In this document: piece by piece, positions 37,778 through 47,703 of the stretch | Numbering within the stretch: the stretch's first letter is position 1 | Layout of the letters: every line of letters begins with the position of its first letter | Assembly: GCF_003367245.1 (NCBI RefSeq) | Contig: NZ_QRGR01000001.1 | Location: 62,001-126,000 of the forward strand | Direction: 5' to 3' | Origin: Pontibacter diazotrophicus | Lineage (GTDB): Bacteria > Bacteroidota > Bacteroidia > Cytophagales > Hymenobacteraceae | Length of the DNA: 64,000 bases | Notes under the pieces: generated by a model | Databases searched by the model: none | What the model was told of the DNA's origin: nothing | Seen by the model: the letters and a program-made list of their open reading frames with translations, nothing else | Made by a program: the position numbers and the translations under genes

Positions 37778-38596
37778 TTAGTAGGCTTCCTTCTCATTTG
37801 GGAAGTCGAGGCTCTTCACGTCTTTAATGTAGTTGGTTACAGCATCCGTCATGATGGTGTGCAGGTCGGCGTAGCGGCGCAGGAAGCGGGGCTTGAATTC
37901 TTTGTTGATGCCCAGCATGTCGTGCACTACCAGTACCTGCCCGTCTACATGTGGGCCGGCACCGATGCCGATGATGGGAATGGTCAGCGTTTCCGCCACG
38001 CGCTTGGCCAGTTCAGAAGGTATTTTCTCCAGTACAATGGCAAAGCAACCTAACTCCTGTAGCAACTGCGCATCCTCAATCAGTTTTTGTGCCTCGGCGT
38101 CTTCTTTAGCGCGGACAGAGTACGTGCCGAATTTGTAGATAGACTGTGGCGTCAGGCCCAAATGCCCCATCACCGGCACGCCTGCACTCAGGATGCGGGT
38201 AACAGATTCTTTAATTTCGGCACCGCCTTCCAGTTTAATGCCGTGCGCGCCGGACTCCTTCATGATGCGGATGGCGGAACGCAAGGCCTCGGAGGAATTG
38301 CCCTGGTAAGAACCGAAGGGCAGATCCACCACTACAAAGGCTCTGCTCACCCCCCGCACCACGGAGGAGGCATGGTATATCATCTGGTCCAGTGTGATAG
38401 GAAGCGTGGTTTCATGACCCGCCATTACGTTAGAGGCAGAGTCGCCCACCAACAGCACGTCTGTGCCGGCAGCATCCAGTATGGTTGCCATCGAGAAATC
38501 ATACGCGGTGAGCATCGATATCTTCTCGCTGCGTTCCTTCATGTTCTGCAGCTGGTGCGTAGTTATTTTCTTTACGTCGCTTTTATGAACAGACAT
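37778..38596 (-). CDS. panB: 3-methyl-2-oxobutanoate hydroxymethyltransferase
   Basis: Makes ketopantoate, first committed step to pantothenate and CoA. Family stretches [49 protein letters not shown] and [20 protein letters not shown] are present. I use the ATG at 38594-38596 ([10 protein letters not shown], 272 residues), the usual size; an in-frame upstream start at 38641 falls within the lptD terminator. No panC next to it. Confidence 0.96.
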   Translation of the reverse strand: MSVHKSDVKKITTHQLQNMKERSEKISMLTAYDFSMATILDAAGTDVLLVGDSASNVMAGHETTLPITLDQMIYHASSVVRGVSRAFVVVDLPFGSYQGNSSEALRSAIRIMKESGAHGIKLEGGAEIKESVTRILSAGVPVMGHLGLTPQSIYKFGTYSVRAKEDAEAQKLIEDAQLLQELGCFAIVLEKIPSELAKRVAETLTIPIIGIGAGPHVDGQVLVVHDMLGINKEFKPRFLRRYADLHTIMTDAVTNYIKDVKSLDFPNEKEAY

Positions 38597-38637
38597 AGTT
38601 GATACAGGTTTAGGCTGTAAAGCTATAAAATCTAAAA

Positions 38638-38671
38638 ACAAAAGCAGCCAAATTAGAGTGGCTGCTTTTGT
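38638..38671 (-). terminator. Terminator after lptD
   Basis: Arms ACAAAAGCAGCCA and TGGCTGCTTTTGT close an eight-base loop and are followed by TTTTTAGA on the minus strand. Confidence 0.88.
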
Positions 38672-38673
38672 TT

Positions 38674-41382
38674 TTACTGGTAGAGGGCGTTGCCTCTGCT
38701 TCTTTTTGTGAGCTTGAGGTCACGCAGCAAGGCTGAGCGGGCATTGATGGTGATGTTGTAGCCCCGCATGATACCGAACGGCACCCAGCCGATGCTCATG
38801 TCCCAGCAGTGCAGGTCGCGGTGAATGTTTACGTTGGCGTGCGCAATGTTATTGTTTACAAAGTCGTAGTTGGCGTTGTAAGACACCTGCCACATCTCCG
38901 TAATGCCCAGGGTGCCGTTCATGCCAAATGTCTGTCTGATGTCCACGACATTTGAAAGGCTACGGTTGTAAGACAGGGTGTAGTCCAGGGCAAGTGTCCA
39001 TGGAATCTTAAAGTCGATATAATCTGGCAGCAAAGGGTCCATGTCCTGCTGCAGGGCAGGCAGGTTAGTAGGAGAGGTGGTCTCCGTTTTTCTTGCTGCC
39101 GGGTTCAGGTTGGTGCGCAGGTTCAGGTTTGCAGTGGTTACTCTAGCCAGCCTGAGCCTTCTTAAATCCAGGTAATACTCGTCTACTCTTCTGGCAACTC
39201 CTGCATCATTCGTGCTGATTCTATAAGGATCGAAGGCGGAAGCCAGGGTGACATCCACCATTTTAAACAAGCGGGTGTTCATCGTGAGGCGGATAGGAGC
39301 CAGTTTAAAAGAGTCTGCGGCAAAGTCGTAGCCGGAGCTTAACCTTAGGTTGTTGATGAGTGTCACCTTCTCGAACTTGGTCGCGGCAGTGTCGGTTTTG
39401 GAGCGCACCTTCATCTCAATGTTATTGTCTATCGAAAAGCCCATTGCACTGCTCATGGAAGAGCCCGGTGCTCCCGAACGAAAACGTGACAGTGTCTGAA
39501 CCCGCGCCGTATTATCCGAGGCTATACCCGTCATAACCTCCTGGTAAAAGCCAAAGCGTTCATCGCCAAAGTCGGGGCGATAGTTGTAGCTGATACTTGG
39601 CCTGATAAGGTGGCGGATAGCCTCTACACGCTTGCCTTTGATATAAGCGGTACCGTAAATAGTGGTATTGAGCGAGGCGCCTGCGGCATACTGATACACC
39701 CGGCCAAAGTTTGTGGTGTCAATATCTACTTTCTGAGAGTCCGGGTCAAAGCTGAACGTGTACTTCTCGTCAAGCCATGTTTCGCCATAGCTCACGCTCG
39801 GAGAGAAGTTAAAGAAGCGGAAAACTTTATAGTTACCAAGGCCGATGCTCAGGTTGTGGTTTGCTTCCCTTTTGCCATTTTCCCAAAGCTCCTGAATATT
39901 GTTAAAGCTGATAGGCAGCGTTGTGTCGGCACGGGTTTGACCAATGAAATTGGTTAAACCCGGAAAACTGCGTGCAGGTATATTATTCGATACCTCGTTA
40001 CGTGCCCGCACGTTGTAGCCAATCGTGAAATTCTCATACCAGGCGCCGGTAGAAGGTGCATCACTGAAAAGCTCATAAATACTCACAGTAGTCATGCTCA
40101 AACTCAGGTCAGGAAGCACAAAAGACATATTTCCTGCACCGGGAACCGTGCTTCCGTCACCGGCAGCACGGCTTCGCTGAGGCGAGTTACTCTGTGACTG
40201 GCGCGCGTTTATAGTATAGCTGAACGGGGAGTTCGGGATTGTTTTCTGATAGGATATAGAAGAGTTAAACTGTGCTGCAAGGTAATTTGATGCGCTGTTA
40301 TAGTTTACACGCTGGTGGCCTGGGGTTCCTGCCCGTACGTTAGCTGAGAAGCGGCCGCGCCCCGGCTTCTGCACTGGTGTGTGTGACCAGTCAATCCAAA
40401 TGCTGCGCTGTGTTGGCGGCAGCAAATTCTCGTTTGTTGACCTGGCGCTATAGGCTATGTCAGCCTCATCATTCTTTAAGAAATTGTACTGTAAGCCAAA
40501 TGACCCTCTGTAGCTGTAGCGCTTTACGTAGTCTGTTTTGGCGTCTATGTTGTACCCTCCCAGCGAGTAAATGTCTGCCTGCACCAGCGTGCCGATGTAG
40601 TCGTTCCAGGCAAAGTAGTAGCCGAGGTCCTGCAGGTAAAAGCCCCGTGTGTTTTCCCCGAAACTGGGCACCTGTATGCCCGACGACCTCTTTTGTGCTT
40701 TGGGTGTTGGGAAGAGCCCGAACAGGAAGCCTAGTGGTGTAGGTATGTCCCCGATAACGAGGTTGAACGGACCCGACATTACCTTGTCGTTCGGAATCAC
40801 TTTAAACTTCTGGGACCCGATGTAGAAGTGCGGGTGCTCCAGGTTACAGGTGGTATAGCGGGAGTGCAGTCCGAAGAACTCGTTGTTTTCGTTTCTTTTT
40901 ACCACCTCCGCGTGTATATATCCCTCACCCTGCTGCGTTACTACTTCAGAAATGCGCCCCCGCCTGCTTTTATAGTTGTAGGCGATGCGTTTAGCTGCGT
41001 AGGTTTCGCCTCCGTCTGTAAACACAGGTACCCCCACCTCTTTTCCGGTTGAGTCGGTGAGGGTGGTGGCCGTCAGCATATTGGTTTCGTAGTCTATCTC
41101 AATGTAGGCGGCCTCCATCGACATGGTACCATAGTTAATCTTAGCATCACCGTAGAGGTATACCACCTCGCGCTCTACGTCAAAGAGAATGGAGTCTCTG
41201 GCAGCATATTTGATTGTTGTTGCGATATCGCCACTTGGTGCGGAGAGTGCTACAGAATCTGGTGCGGCAAGCGTAGTATCCTGCCCTGCGGCAGGCGTTT
41301 GCTGCAATACCTGGCCCTCCACCAGCAAAGGCGTGAGCAAGGCAAAAGGCAGCAGCAGTAAAAAAATTAAAAAGTGGCGCAA
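38674..41382 (-). CDS. lptD: LPS-assembly protein LptD-like outer membrane protein
   Basis: Outer-membrane barrel expected to insert lipopolysaccharide into the outer leaflet. About 902 residues: signal peptide, a periplasmic OstA-like beta-jellyroll (about 70-200, [23 protein letters not shown]), then a large barrel. I start at TTG 41382, giving [23 protein letters not shown], a typical signal peptide; the longer start at 41421 is the G end of the minus-7 box TAACTTTG. The gene faces an amidase and an MlaD-type gene, an envelope cluster. Confidence 0.88.
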   Translation of the reverse strand: MRHFLIFLLLLPFALLTPLLVEGQVLQQTPAAGQDTTLAAPDSVALSAPSGDIATTIKYAARDSILFDVEREVVYLYGDAKINYGTMSMEAAYIEIDYETNMLTATTLTDSTGKEVGVPVFTDGGETYAAKRIAYNYKSRRGRISEVVTQQGEGYIHAEVVKRNENNEFFGLHSRYTTCNLEHPHFYIGSQKFKVIPNDKVMSGPFNLVIGDIPTPLGFLFGLFPTPKAQKRSSGIQVPSFGENTRGFYLQDLGYYFAWNDYIGTLVQADIYSLGGYNIDAKTDYVKRYSYRGSFGLQYNFLKNDEADIAYSARSTNENLLPPTQRSIWIDWSHTPVQKPGRGRFSANVRAGTPGHQRVNYNSASNYLAAQFNSSISYQKTIPNSPFSYTINARQSQSNSPQRSRAAGDGSTVPGAGNMSFVLPDLSLSMTTVSIYELFSDAPSTGAWYENFTIGYNVRARNEVSNNIPARSFPGLTNFIGQTRADTTLPISFNNIQELWENGKREANHNLSIGLGNYKVFRFFNFSPSVSYGETWLDEKYTFSFDPDSQKVDIDTTNFGRVYQYAAGASLNTTIYGTAYIKGKRVEAIRHLIRPSISYNYRPDFGDERFGFYQEVMTGIASDNTARVQTLSRFRSGAPGSSMSSAMGFSIDNNIEMKVRSKTDTAATKFEKVTLINNLRLSSGYDFAADSFKLAPIRLTMNTRLFKMVDVTLASAFDPYRISTNDAGVARRVDEYYLDLRRLRLARVTTANLNLRTNLNPAARKTETTSPTNLPALQQDMDPLLPDYIDFKIPWTLALDYTLSYNRSLSNVVDIRQTFGMNGTLGITEMWQVSYNANYDFVNNNIAHANVNIHRDLHCWDMSIGWVPFGIMRGYNITINARSALLRDLKLTKRSRGNALYQ

Positions 41383-41418
41383 ATCTTCAGAGTTCCCTAA
41401 AAGTTTACTTATTTTGTA

Positions 41419-41426
41419 CAAAGTTA
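41419..41426 (-). promoter_or_regulatory. Minus-7 box of the lptD promoter
   Basis: TAACTTTG on the minus strand matches TAnnTTTG, with TCG 19 bases upstream. On the plus strand TAACTTTT at 41432-41439 may serve the amidase, so the two divergent promoters overlap. Confidence 0.55.
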
Positions 41427-41453
41427 TTGTTTAACTTTTAACTAACGAAAGTT

Positions 41454-42236
41454 GTGAAAAATATTGTTGTTGTTTCGTTTCTGGCTATCGTTTTGCTGCT
41501 CTGTTCTTCCAATACACTGGAATTTAAGAGAAATTATAAACTGCGCACGGTAGTAATTGATGCAGGGCATGGAGGGAAAGATGTGGGGTGTAACGGAAAA
41601 ATGTCGCATGAAGCTGATGTTGCCCTTAAACTCGCCCTACAGGTAGGCGCGCTCATTGAGCAGAACCTGCCTGATGTAAAGGTAGTCTATACCCGCAAGG
41701 ATGACAACTTTGTTGAGTTGATAGACCGCGCCGGCATCGCAAATAAAAACAACGCCGACCTGTTTATTTCCATTCACCTTAACTCCGGGCCTGCCACAGC
41801 CTACGGAACAGAAACCTATACCATGGGTATTCAGAAGTCTGAAGGCAACCTTTTGGTAGCCAAGCGTGAGAACGCGGTGGTTTTGCAGGAGGATAACTAC
41901 AAGGAAAACTACAACGGCTTTGACCCTAACTCGCCACAAAGTCACATCCTGTTCACGTTGCACCAGAGCGCCTATATCGACAACAGCCTGCGCTTTGCCG
42001 ATAAGGTGGAGAGCGAGTTTCGTACCAGAGTGGGGCGCAAGAGCCGGGGCGTGAAGCAGGCTCCCTTTTTAGTGCTCTGGAAGTCTTATATGCCGAGTGT
42101 TCTCATTGAGTGCGGGTTCCTTACAAATCCTGCAGAAGAGAAATTCCTTAACGATAAAACCGGGCAAACGTATATGGCATCAGGGATATACCGGGCCTTC
42201 AAAGAATACAAGAAGGAACTGGAAATCATGAATTAA
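41454..42236 (+). CDS. N-acetylmuramoyl-L-alanine amidase (Amidase_3)
   Basis: Cleaves the amide between MurNAc and the stem peptide. 260 residues from a GTG start, with a hydrophobic export signal (VVSFLAIVLLLCSS). Zinc ligands are His in DAGHGGKD, Glu in SHEADV, His in SIHLNSG, and the catalytic Glu is in VLIECGFLTN. Seventeen bases after its stop the MlaD-type gene begins, so they form an operon. Confidence 0.94.
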   Translation: MKNIVVVSFLAIVLLLCSSNTLEFKRNYKLRTVVIDAGHGGKDVGCNGKMSHEADVALKLALQVGALIEQNLPDVKVVYTRKDDNFVELIDRAGIANKNNADLFISIHLNSGPATAYGTETYTMGIQKSEGNLLVAKRENAVVLQEDNYKENYNGFDPNSPQSHILFTLHQSAYIDNSLRFADKVESEFRTRVGRKSRGVKQAPFLVLWKSYMPSVLIECGFLTNPAEEKFLNDKTGQTYMASGIYRAFKEYKKELEIMN

Positions 42237-42252
42237 TACTAAACGCTCTTAC

Positions 42253-43353
42253 GTGAAGATTTCTAAAGAAGTAAAAGTAGCCTTATTAGCTATAGTAGCC
42301 ATCGTTGTCCTGTACTTTGGCTTTATGTTTTTAAAAGGCTCTGACATATTCTCAGACACCCATTCCTACTATGTGGTGTATGACAATGTGGATGGTCTGA
42401 CAACGTCTAACCCCGTGATGCTGAACGGTATTAAGGTGGGAACGGTGCAGGAAATGGTTTTGCTGACAGACCAGGGAAACCACATACAGGTACGGCTAGA
42501 TGTACTCAAGGAATTGAATGTAGGGGACTCTACCATTGCGGCCCTTGGTAACTCTGACCTTTTAGGAGGAAAGACCATCAGGCTTTACCTGGGTAATAGC
42601 ACCACACAATACGACGGCGGCGAAAGGCTGATAGCCTATGAAGAAAGCAGCATTGCAGACATCATATCTACTAAAACGGTGCCGGTGATAGATAAAGTAG
42701 ATACCACACTTGCCCGTGTGAACAGGATGCTGGAAAGCGAAGCAAAGGGTAATGTGGAGGATATATTGGCCAACACAAAGGCTACCACCGCAGCCATAAA
42801 CGAGATTCTCCGATCTAATCAAGCCAATATCAACCAGATTACTTCCAATATTAATGCGCTGACGGCTTCTTTGCAGCAGACAGAACGCAACATTAACAGG
42901 CTGGCCCTTAACATGGCTGATATCACGGATACGCTGAAGCAGGTGGAGATTACCCAACTGGTGAAGAACACTAACGAAGCCGTGGCAGAACTGCAGGCAG
43001 CCGCTACAAAGCTCAACACCAGCCAGGGCACCGCAGGAAAGCTGATGAACGACGAGGCACTGTATGAAAACCTGAACAACTCTACGGCAGCACTCAATGC
43101 GCTGCTGCGCGATATTCAGGCCTATCCGAAGCGTTATGTAAACTTCTCTGTGTTTGGCCGCAAAGACAGGTATAAAGTAGATGAAACAGGCCGTGTGGTG
43201 TCTCTGGAAGAAGTAAAAGAGATACAGGAGCAGAACCCGGAAGAATTCCGGACAGTGCCTGACACAGTGTATGTGCCGGTACCTGCGGCACCTGTTACTG
43301 GAACCGGGGCCGCTGTGCAGCCTGCTAAAGCCGATTCGGTGAAAGCTAACTAA
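42253..43353 (+). CDS. MlaD/MCE-family lipid transport protein
   Basis: 366 residues from GTG. One N-terminal membrane helix (VALLAIVAIVVLYFGFMFLKG) is followed by an MCE domain (YYVVYDNVDGLTTSNPVMLNGIKVGTV, about 38-115), a long coiled coil (about 150-300) and a Pro/Ala-rich tail. It probably forms a periplasmic hexamer carrying phospholipids with an MlaE/MlaF-type transporter, which is not in the window. Confidence 0.9.
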   Translation: MKISKEVKVALLAIVAIVVLYFGFMFLKGSDIFSDTHSYYVVYDNVDGLTTSNPVMLNGIKVGTVQEMVLLTDQGNHIQVRLDVLKELNVGDSTIAALGNSDLLGGKTIRLYLGNSTTQYDGGERLIAYEESSIADIISTKTVPVIDKVDTTLARVNRMLESEAKGNVEDILANTKATTAAINEILRSNQANINQITSNINALTASLQQTERNINRLALNMADITDTLKQVEITQLVKNTNEAVAELQAAATKLNTSQGTAGKLMNDEALYENLNNSTAALNALLRDIQAYPKRYVNFSVFGRKDRYKVDETGRVVSLEEVKEIQEQNPEEFRTVPDTVYVPVPAAPVTGTGAAVQPAKADSVKAN

Positions 43354-43373
43354 ACCTTCAGGACTAAAAATTG

Positions 43374-43381
43374 TATATTTG
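43374..43381 (+). promoter_or_regulatory. Minus-7 box upstream of the carboxylase gene
   Basis: TATATTTG matches TAnnTTTG. The predicted start of transcription lies in the first arm of the mlaD terminator. Confidence 0.45.
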
Positions 43382-43382
43382 T

Positions 43383-43413
43383 AAAATCCGCTTCTAAGGG
43401 CGGATTTTTCTTT
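43383..43413 (+). terminator. Terminator after the MlaD-type gene
   Basis: Arms AAAATCCGC and GCGGATTTT, loop of eight bases, T-run TTTTTCTTTTT. It overlaps the start of the next transcript. Confidence 0.8.
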
Positions 43414-43448
43414 TTACGCTGTCAGTTCTACACCACAAAAAAGTCTGC

Positions 43449-45077
43449 ATGGATATCGAATTCAACAAAAACGAAGATGCATTAAAGCAGTTGGTATACC
43501 AGCTGAAAACAAAACTGAACAAAGTACACCAGGGAGGAGGAGAGAAGCGAATCCGGAAAGAGCACGAAAAAGGCAAGATGACCGCACGCGAGCGTGTCAG
43601 CTATCTGCTCGATGAGGACGCTGAGTTTCTGGAAATAGGTGCCTTTGCCGGGGAGGGCATGTATGAGGAAGTAGGCGGCTGTCCAAGTGGTGGCGTGGTA
43701 ACAGGCATCGGGTACATCAAGGGCCGGCAGTGTGTGGTGGTGGCCAACGATGCCACTGTAAAAGCAGGCGCCTGGTTCCCTATCACAGCCAAGAAAAACC
43801 TGCGGGCACAGGAAATCTCTATCGAGAACAAGCTCCCGATTGTATATCTGGTGGATAGTGCCGGCGTTTTCCTGCCCATGCAGAACGAGATTTTCCCGGA
43901 TAAAGAACACTTTGGCCGCATGTTCCGCAACAATGCCGTGATGAGCTCGATGGGCATCGTACAGATTGCCGCTATCATGGGCAGTTGCGTGGCAGGTGGT
44001 GCTTACCTGCCCATCATGAGCGATGAGGCATTAATTGTGGAAGGCACAGGCTCTGTTTTCCTGGCGGGTTCCTACTTAGTGAAATCTGCCATTGGCGAGA
44101 CCATCGACAACGAAACACTGGGCGGTGCAACCACCCATTCCGAGATATCCGGTGTTACCGATTATAAGTGCAAAGACGATCAAGAGGCCCTGAACCATAT
44201 CCGCAACATCTTCGACAAGATGGGCGATAATCCGAAAGCGGGCTTCAACCGCGCTGCCCCTGCTGCTCCAAGGCTGGATGAGCAGGAGATCTACGGCCTG
44301 CTGCCATCAGACCGCGTGAAGCCCTACGATATGATGGATATCATCTATCGCCTGATTGATAACTCTGAGTTTGAGCCCTACAAAGAATTATATGGGCAGA
44401 CGCTGATTTGTGGCCTGGCCCGCATCGATGGCTGGTCGGTGGGCATTGTGGCAAACCAGCGCAAGATTGTGAAGAGCAAAAAGGGTGAGATGCAGATGGG
44501 AGGCGTTATCTACTCCGATTCTGCCGATAAAGCTGCCCGCTTTATCATGAACTGCAACCAGAAGAAGATTCCGCTGGTGTTCCTGCAGGACGTGTCCGGG
44601 TTTATGGTGGGCAGCAAATCAGAGCATGGCGGTATTATTAAAGACGGTGCCAAAATGGTGAGTGCCATGTCCAACTCGGTGGTGCCGAAATTCACCATTC
44701 TGGTGGGCAACAGCTACGGGGCCGGCAATTACGCCATGTGCGGAAAAGCATACGACCCGCGCCTGATCTATTCCTGGCCAACGGCCCAGTTAGCCGTAAT
44801 GAGTGGGGCCGCAGCTGCTAAAACACTGCTGCAGATACAGGTATCATCGCTGAAAGCCAAAGGGGAGGAGATAACTCCTGAAGCCGAGGCAGAGCTATTA
44901 GAGCGCATCACAAACAAGTATAACGAAGAATTGTCGCCGTACTACGCGGCCGCCCGTCTGTGGGTGGACGGCATCATAGAACCACTGGAAACACGAAAAG
45001 TAATCTCCATGGGAATTGAGGCTGCCAATCACGCCCCGATTGAGAAACAATACAATGTGGGCGTAATACAGACGTGA
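43449..45077 (+). CDS. Acyl-CoA carboxylase beta subunit (methylcrotonyl-CoA carboxylase type)
   Basis: Carboxyltransferase half of a biotin-dependent carboxylase. 542 residues, nearer MccB (about 535-560) than PccB (about 510). Segments GAWFPITAKKNLRAQEI, the N-half VDSAGVFLPMQ, the C-half QDVSGFMVGSKSEHGGIIKDGAKMVSA and GAGNYAMCGKAYDPR resemble MCC beta, so leucine catabolism is the best guess. No alpha (biotin) subunit lies next to it. Substrate remains inferred. Confidence 0.9.
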   Translation: MDIEFNKNEDALKQLVYQLKTKLNKVHQGGGEKRIRKEHEKGKMTARERVSYLLDEDAEFLEIGAFAGEGMYEEVGGCPSGGVVTGIGYIKGRQCVVVANDATVKAGAWFPITAKKNLRAQEISIENKLPIVYLVDSAGVFLPMQNEIFPDKEHFGRMFRNNAVMSSMGIVQIAAIMGSCVAGGAYLPIMSDEALIVEGTGSVFLAGSYLVKSAIGETIDNETLGGATTHSEISGVTDYKCKDDQEALNHIRNIFDKMGDNPKAGFNRAAPAAPRLDEQEIYGLLPSDRVKPYDMMDIIYRLIDNSEFEPYKELYGQTLICGLARIDGWSVGIVANQRKIVKSKKGEMQMGGVIYSDSADKAARFIMNCNQKKIPLVFLQDVSGFMVGSKSEHGGIIKDGAKMVSAMSNSVVPKFTILVGNSYGAGNYAMCGKAYDPRLIYSWPTAQLAVMSGAAAAKTLLQIQVSSLKAKGEEITPEAEAELLERITNKYNEELSPYYAAARLWVDGIIEPLETRKVISMGIEAANHAPIEKQYNVGVIQT

Positions 45078-45387
45078 TAAGTTAGCAAATAACTTAAAAT
45101 TATAGATTAAAATTCGGAAGCGTCGGGTAACCTATCGTACACCTTAAATGAAGTTAAGGAAAGCGCTAACAGTCTAAAGGCAGGCGTCAAAAACAGGTGA
45201 TTAATGCTGCGAAGCAGCTATCTGCTCCCTGCAAAAGGCATGGTTATAGCAGAAACATCGTTGCGCCTTGTATGCCTGGCTCATGTTTGAGATTTTTATC
45301 AAGAGAAATCATACGCCAATATGTGCGCTTGCCTCAGGCAGTTTAAATTCCGGATTTAGATATTGAATTTTTATATAGGAGAGTATA
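45078..45387. other. Gene-free region upstream of the SirB1-like gene
   Basis: 310 bases with no supported ORF, tRNA or terminator. It contains short hairpins (for example GCTGC-GAA-GCAGC near 45210) but no clear structure. It is GC-balanced rather than AT-rich, so a small RNA or decayed gene is possible. Confidence 0.4.
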
Positions 45388-46236
45388 GTGACGAAGAAAG
45401 AAATAAAGGCGATGATCTCGTTGTTGGAAGATCATGACAACGAGGTGGCGCAGCACGTAGAACAGCGGATTGTGGCGTTGGGAGAGGGGATAATACCCTT
45501 TTTGGAGGAAGAGTGGGAAGAGACGCTTGACTCGGACCTTCAGAAAAAGATAGAGGACCTGATACACAACCTGCAGTTTGAAGGATTGCATGCCAGGCTG
45601 AAAGCGTGGAAAGAAAGCGGAGCAGAGAATCTGCTGGAGGGCATGTGGCTCGTAAATTCTTACATGTACCCGGATGTGGAATTCAGCGACATTACCAAAA
45701 CAATGGACCAGCTTTACTTTGATGCCTGGACACACATGAAGGACGAGATGCATCCGTATGACCAGGTAAAGTCGCTGAACAATGTGCTGTTCCGGGAAAA
45801 GCGCTTTTCGGCAAACACCAAAAACTTTCATTCGCCGGCAAACTCCATGCTGCACCTGGTGCTGGAGTCAAAGCGTGGAAATCCGCTGACGTTGTGCGTT
45901 ATTTACATGACGCTGGCGCAGCGACTCGGAATGCCGGTATATGGTGTAAACCTGCCAAACCTATTTATTCTGACTTATAAGATGGATGGGGTGCAGTTTT
46001 ACATCAACGTGTACAACAAAGGGCTTATCCTTTCTAAGGCAGACATAGACAATTATATCCTGCAGCTTAACCTGAACCCGATTGATATCTTTTATGAGCC
46101 CTGCTCTAACCTAGATATTGTAAAGCGGGCGCTGCGTAACCTGGCCTTCTCGTTCGAGAAGATGGATGACCTGGAAAAGGCGACTGAAGTAACCAAACTG
46201 CTTGCAGCCATCACAGACGATGAAAGTGGTATGTAA
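45388..46236 (+). CDS. SirB1/transglutaminase-like family protein
   Basis: 282 residues from GTG, preceded by an AGGAG at a good distance, unusual for this genome. The C-terminal half has the Transglut_core2 pattern (NSMLHLVLESKRGNPLTLCVIYMTLAQRLGMPVYGVNLPNLFIL), as in SirB1/YchA proteins. A Cys is present in the PLTLC stretch. The N-terminus has helical HEAT-like repeats. Function unknown. Confidence 0.85.
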   Translation: MTKKEIKAMISLLEDHDNEVAQHVEQRIVALGEGIIPFLEEEWEETLDSDLQKKIEDLIHNLQFEGLHARLKAWKESGAENLLEGMWLVNSYMYPDVEFSDITKTMDQLYFDAWTHMKDEMHPYDQVKSLNNVLFREKRFSANTKNFHSPANSMLHLVLESKRGNPLTLCVIYMTLAQRLGMPVYGVNLPNLFILTYKMDGVQFYINVYNKGLILSKADIDNYILQLNLNPIDIFYEPCSNLDIVKRALRNLAFSFEKMDDLEKATEVTKLLAAITDDESGM

Positions 46237-46257
46237 ATAGAACAGGCATTAGCTAAA

Positions 46258-46293
46258 CCAAAGAAGGCAACCGCATGCGGTTGCCTTCTTTGG
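46258..46293. terminator. Bidirectional terminator
   Basis: Perfect 36-base palindrome, arms CCAAAGAAGGCAACCGCA and TGCGGTTGCCTTCTTTGG, between convergent genes. Confidence 0.9.
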
Positions 46294-46313
46294 TTTGTTT
46301 ATATTTTCAGTTA

Positions 46314-46898
46314 CTAATACTTCTTGATTAAACAGCCCGTGGCGCGCTTGTCAGGTGTTGCTACTGCTTTATTTGCCAGTACCGAATCAATCACGCTTCT
46401 GAGGTAGTAGTTCTTCACGCCGCTTTCCACCTGTGGGTTATCGTCTATCGCCCCCTTGTATTTCAGCACAAAGCCATCACCCGTGTTGTGCAGCACGAAT
46501 ACTTCCGGTGTTTTGGTGGCACCAAACTGCCTGCTCACCTTCTGGCCTTCATCGGCTAAGTAAGGAAAACTATAGTTTTTGGCGGCCATTGCCTCCAGTG
46601 TCTCACTTCCGTCACCTACACCCGGGTTCACGAAAACAAACTGCACGCCCTGGTTGGCATAGGTGCTGGACAAAGTAACCAGCCGGTTTTCGTACAATTT
46701 TGCATAGGGGCATTGGCTGTTTGTAAACACCAGTACCACAGTTTTGGCATTGGTGAAATCAGACAGGGAAGCAGTTTGGTTATTACTGCTCTTCAGAGTG
46801 AAATTTGTTACTTTATCGCCCAGTTGATAGCCTCCAGACTGAGCAAAAGCACCAACTGAAAGGAACAAGGCTGTAGCAAGAGAGGCTAAGTATTTCAT
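46314..46898 (-). CDS. Exported redoxin (thioredoxin-fold, AhpC/TSA-like)
   Basis: 194 residues from the ATG 46896-46898, which begins a clean signal peptide (MKYLASLATALFLSVGAFAQ). The domain resembles peroxiredoxins: LSDFTNAKTVVLVFTNSQCPYAK, with one redox Cys in QCPYAK where a second Cys would be expected in TlpA. FLASG-like resolving Cys is absent. A late Cys lies near the end (ATGCLIKKY). Probably a periplasmic thiol peroxidase-like protein. It begins ten bases after the phosphopantetheinyl transferase gene. Confidence 0.88.
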   Translation of the reverse strand: MKYLASLATALFLSVGAFAQSGGYQLGDKVTNFTLKSSNNQTASLSDFTNAKTVVLVFTNSQCPYAKLYENRLVTLSSTYANQGVQFVFVNPGVGDGSETLEAMAAKNYSFPYLADEGQKVSRQFGATKTPEVFVLHNTGDGFVLKYKGAIDDNPQVESGVKNYYLRSVIDSVLANKAVATPDKRATGCLIKKY

Positions 46899-46908
46899 AT
46901 AACAGGGT

Positions 46909-47559
46909 TTAGGTTGTAGTCTTTGATTCACTGTCGATGCAGTAGGTAAGCACGTGTTCCTGTATGGTGTCGTGATGAATCTGGTACAATTTAGAAAAAT
47001 TTTCGATTTGCACACGACCCAGCAGCATATTTGGCTCCAAACCCGGACTTATCAACAAATTATCCTTCAATACCAGCTTTTTACGGCTGTACAATTTGTA
47101 CAATGTTTCTTTGGCACTCCAGTATAGGCAGGTAGCTTTTTCATCGGATGCGGTACAGCGCTTCTCTGCTTCTGTCAAAAACTTATCTGCTACGCGCAGT
47201 GCCTTCGGGGTTATTAGTTCAATATCTATGCCAACCTGATGCTGCCCTGAAAGTATAACGGCGGCCAGGTGTGGCGAGTGCGTAATAGACACGTGCAGAG
47301 GCTGGTCCTGAAAGTAGGGCCTGCCGTTCTCATCCCGCGCCAGCACCAGTGGCTCCGATGTGAAGTGGGGCAGCAACTGATACACCAGCACCCTGCTGGC
47401 CAGCCACTCCTGTTGCCGCCTGGGGTGTACCTTGCCTGCCATAGCGCTGACATCGGCATGTAGTGGCAGTAGGGCGCGTAAATCCTGCACGGACTCCTGT
47501 AGTTGCCAGATACCAAGCCAGGTGTTTGGGTTTAATTGTCGGGTAAGCAGAAGGGGCAT
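46909..47559 (-). CDS. 4'-phosphopantetheinyl transferase (Sfp type)
   Basis: Transfers phosphopantetheine from CoA to acyl or peptidyl carrier proteins. 216 residues. The magnesium motif VGIDIELI and the second motif FLTEAEKR...WSAKETLYKLY are present, as is the N-terminal THSPHLAAVIL. Sfp/EntD-like length. Its carrier protein is not visible in the window. Co-transcribed with the redoxin. Confidence 0.92.
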   Translation of the reverse strand: MPLLLTRQLNPNTWLGIWQLQESVQDLRALLPLHADVSAMAGKVHPRRQQEWLASRVLVYQLLPHFTSEPLVLARDENGRPYFQDQPLHVSITHSPHLAAVILSGQHQVGIDIELITPKALRVADKFLTEAEKRCTASDEKATCLYWSAKETLYKLYSRKKLVLKDNLLISPGLEPNMLLGRVQIENFSKLYQIHHDTIQEHVLTYCIDSESKTTT

Positions 47560-47655
47560 AGCTGAAAAGGCACGTTGGCGGTGGTTTTATACTGGCGGGC
47601 ACCGCAGGTTCGCCGTATTTATTGTAAATTTAGCTAAAATTAGATATCATACTGA

Positions 47656-47703
47656 ATTACGGTAATACTGTATTACAGTAATATGGCATTACAGCAATAT
47701 GAC
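47656..47703 (+). repeat. Three 16-bp tandem palindromic repeats at the WD40 gene start
   Basis: ATTACGGTAATACTGT (47656), ATTACAGTAATATGGC (47672) and ATTACAGCAATATGAC (47688) follow each other with a 16-base period. The first two contain the palindrome ATTAC-N-GTAAT. The third unit covers the start codon at 47699. It looks like an operator array. Confidence 0.75.

Noticed and set aside
46899..47015. N-terminal extension of the redoxin by 39 codons
   Set aside because: It overlaps the end of the phosphopantetheinyl transferase gene and would bury the signal peptide.
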